The notes beneath the pieces were generated by a model. That model made no database searches and was not told the origin of the DNA. It saw only the letters and a program-made list of their open reading frames with translations. 5,349 nt of DNA from an uncultured Treponema sp. (GTDB lineage: Bacteria > Spirochaetota > Spirochaetia > Treponematales > Treponemataceae), in assembly GCA_905373565.1 (NCBI GenBank), contig CAJPTT010000188.1:1-5349 (forward strand). Reading direction: 5' to 3'. The translations under genes and the position numbers were made by a program. Of the stretch, positions 5,331-5,349 are shown piece by piece. Numbering within the stretch: position 1 is the stretch's first letter; every line of letters starts with the position of its first letter.

Positions 5331-5349
5331 TTGAACCGCGAAGAGGTTC
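5331..5349 (+). CDS. Start of an unidentified gene, cut by the window edge
   Basis: TTG at 5331 opens a frame reading MNREEV before the window ends. Support comes from the AGGAGG at 5313-5318, from the terminator at 5228-5267 that marks the end of the previous transcription unit, and from the + orientation shared by all genes here. Six codons are not enough to name a product. The 12-nt spacing is longer than ideal, so a start just beyond the window edge is also possible. Confidence 0.4.

Noticed and set aside
1..5349. CRISPR arrays, tRNA or rRNA genes, riboswitches, selenocysteine (in-frame TGA) sites
   Set aside because: No spaced repeat series, cloverleaf or conserved RNA core was seen by eye. 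ygfK, murG and cvpA contain no internal in-frame TGA, and the heptamer array is contiguous rather than spacer-separated.

Overview
The window looks like chromosomal DNA from a spirochaete, most likely an oral or gut-type Treponema. The reasons are the murG-cvpA pairing outside any cell-division cluster, a MurG of the 'HECDFSPGLATK / SRGDQ' sub-type, a full-length YgfK (a selenium/anaerobic-metabolism flavoprotein), and a fragment of the Rpn (PD-(D/E)XK 'transposase') family, which is abundant in treponemes. The genus is inferred from gene content; no rRNA or other marker gene is present. All convincing genes are on the + strand.

Region 1-449 is accessory in character. It holds a strong extended -10 promoter and a 64-codon ORF matching only the C-terminal domain of Rpn nucleases. 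Next come five perfect copies of a 7-bp repeat (AATTATG) and a 12-bp sequence (CCGGTATTCACA) that also forms the first 12 bases of the window. The two 12-bp copies flank the Rpn fragment as an insertion footprint would. A tail of 36 open codons runs from the right-hand copy almost to the next gene.

Region 450-3479 is one large gene, ygfK. It encodes a multi-cofactor oxidoreductase: an FMN-type DHOD/PreA-like barrel, a GltD-like Fe-S, FAD and NADPH module, and a C-terminal 2x[4Fe-4S] ferredoxin. It is related to E. coli YgfK, linked to selenium-dependent molybdenum hydroxylases, selenate reduction and anaerobic purine/urate metabolism. None of the usual partners (xdhD, ssnA, hyuA, ygeWXY) is in the window. 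The gene ends in an AT-rich hairpin.

Region 3527-5267 is a two-gene unit. A well-formed extended -10 promoter sits so close to murG that the transcript should be nearly leaderless. murG (lipid II synthesis) overlaps cvpA (four-helix inner-membrane protein) by the 4 bases ATGA, implying translational coupling. A bulged hairpin and a strong 12-bp-stem terminator with a T8 tract close the unit.

The last ~80 bases contain a perfect AGGAGG ribosome-binding site and probably the first six codons of another gene, cut by the window edge.

The most interesting points are the orphan Rpn C-terminal ORF with its own promoter (a possible free-standing antitoxin-like RpnS), the insertion footprint that may have cut a gene upstream of ygfK, the putative leaderless murG, and the matching T7-tract promoter architecture at two places.
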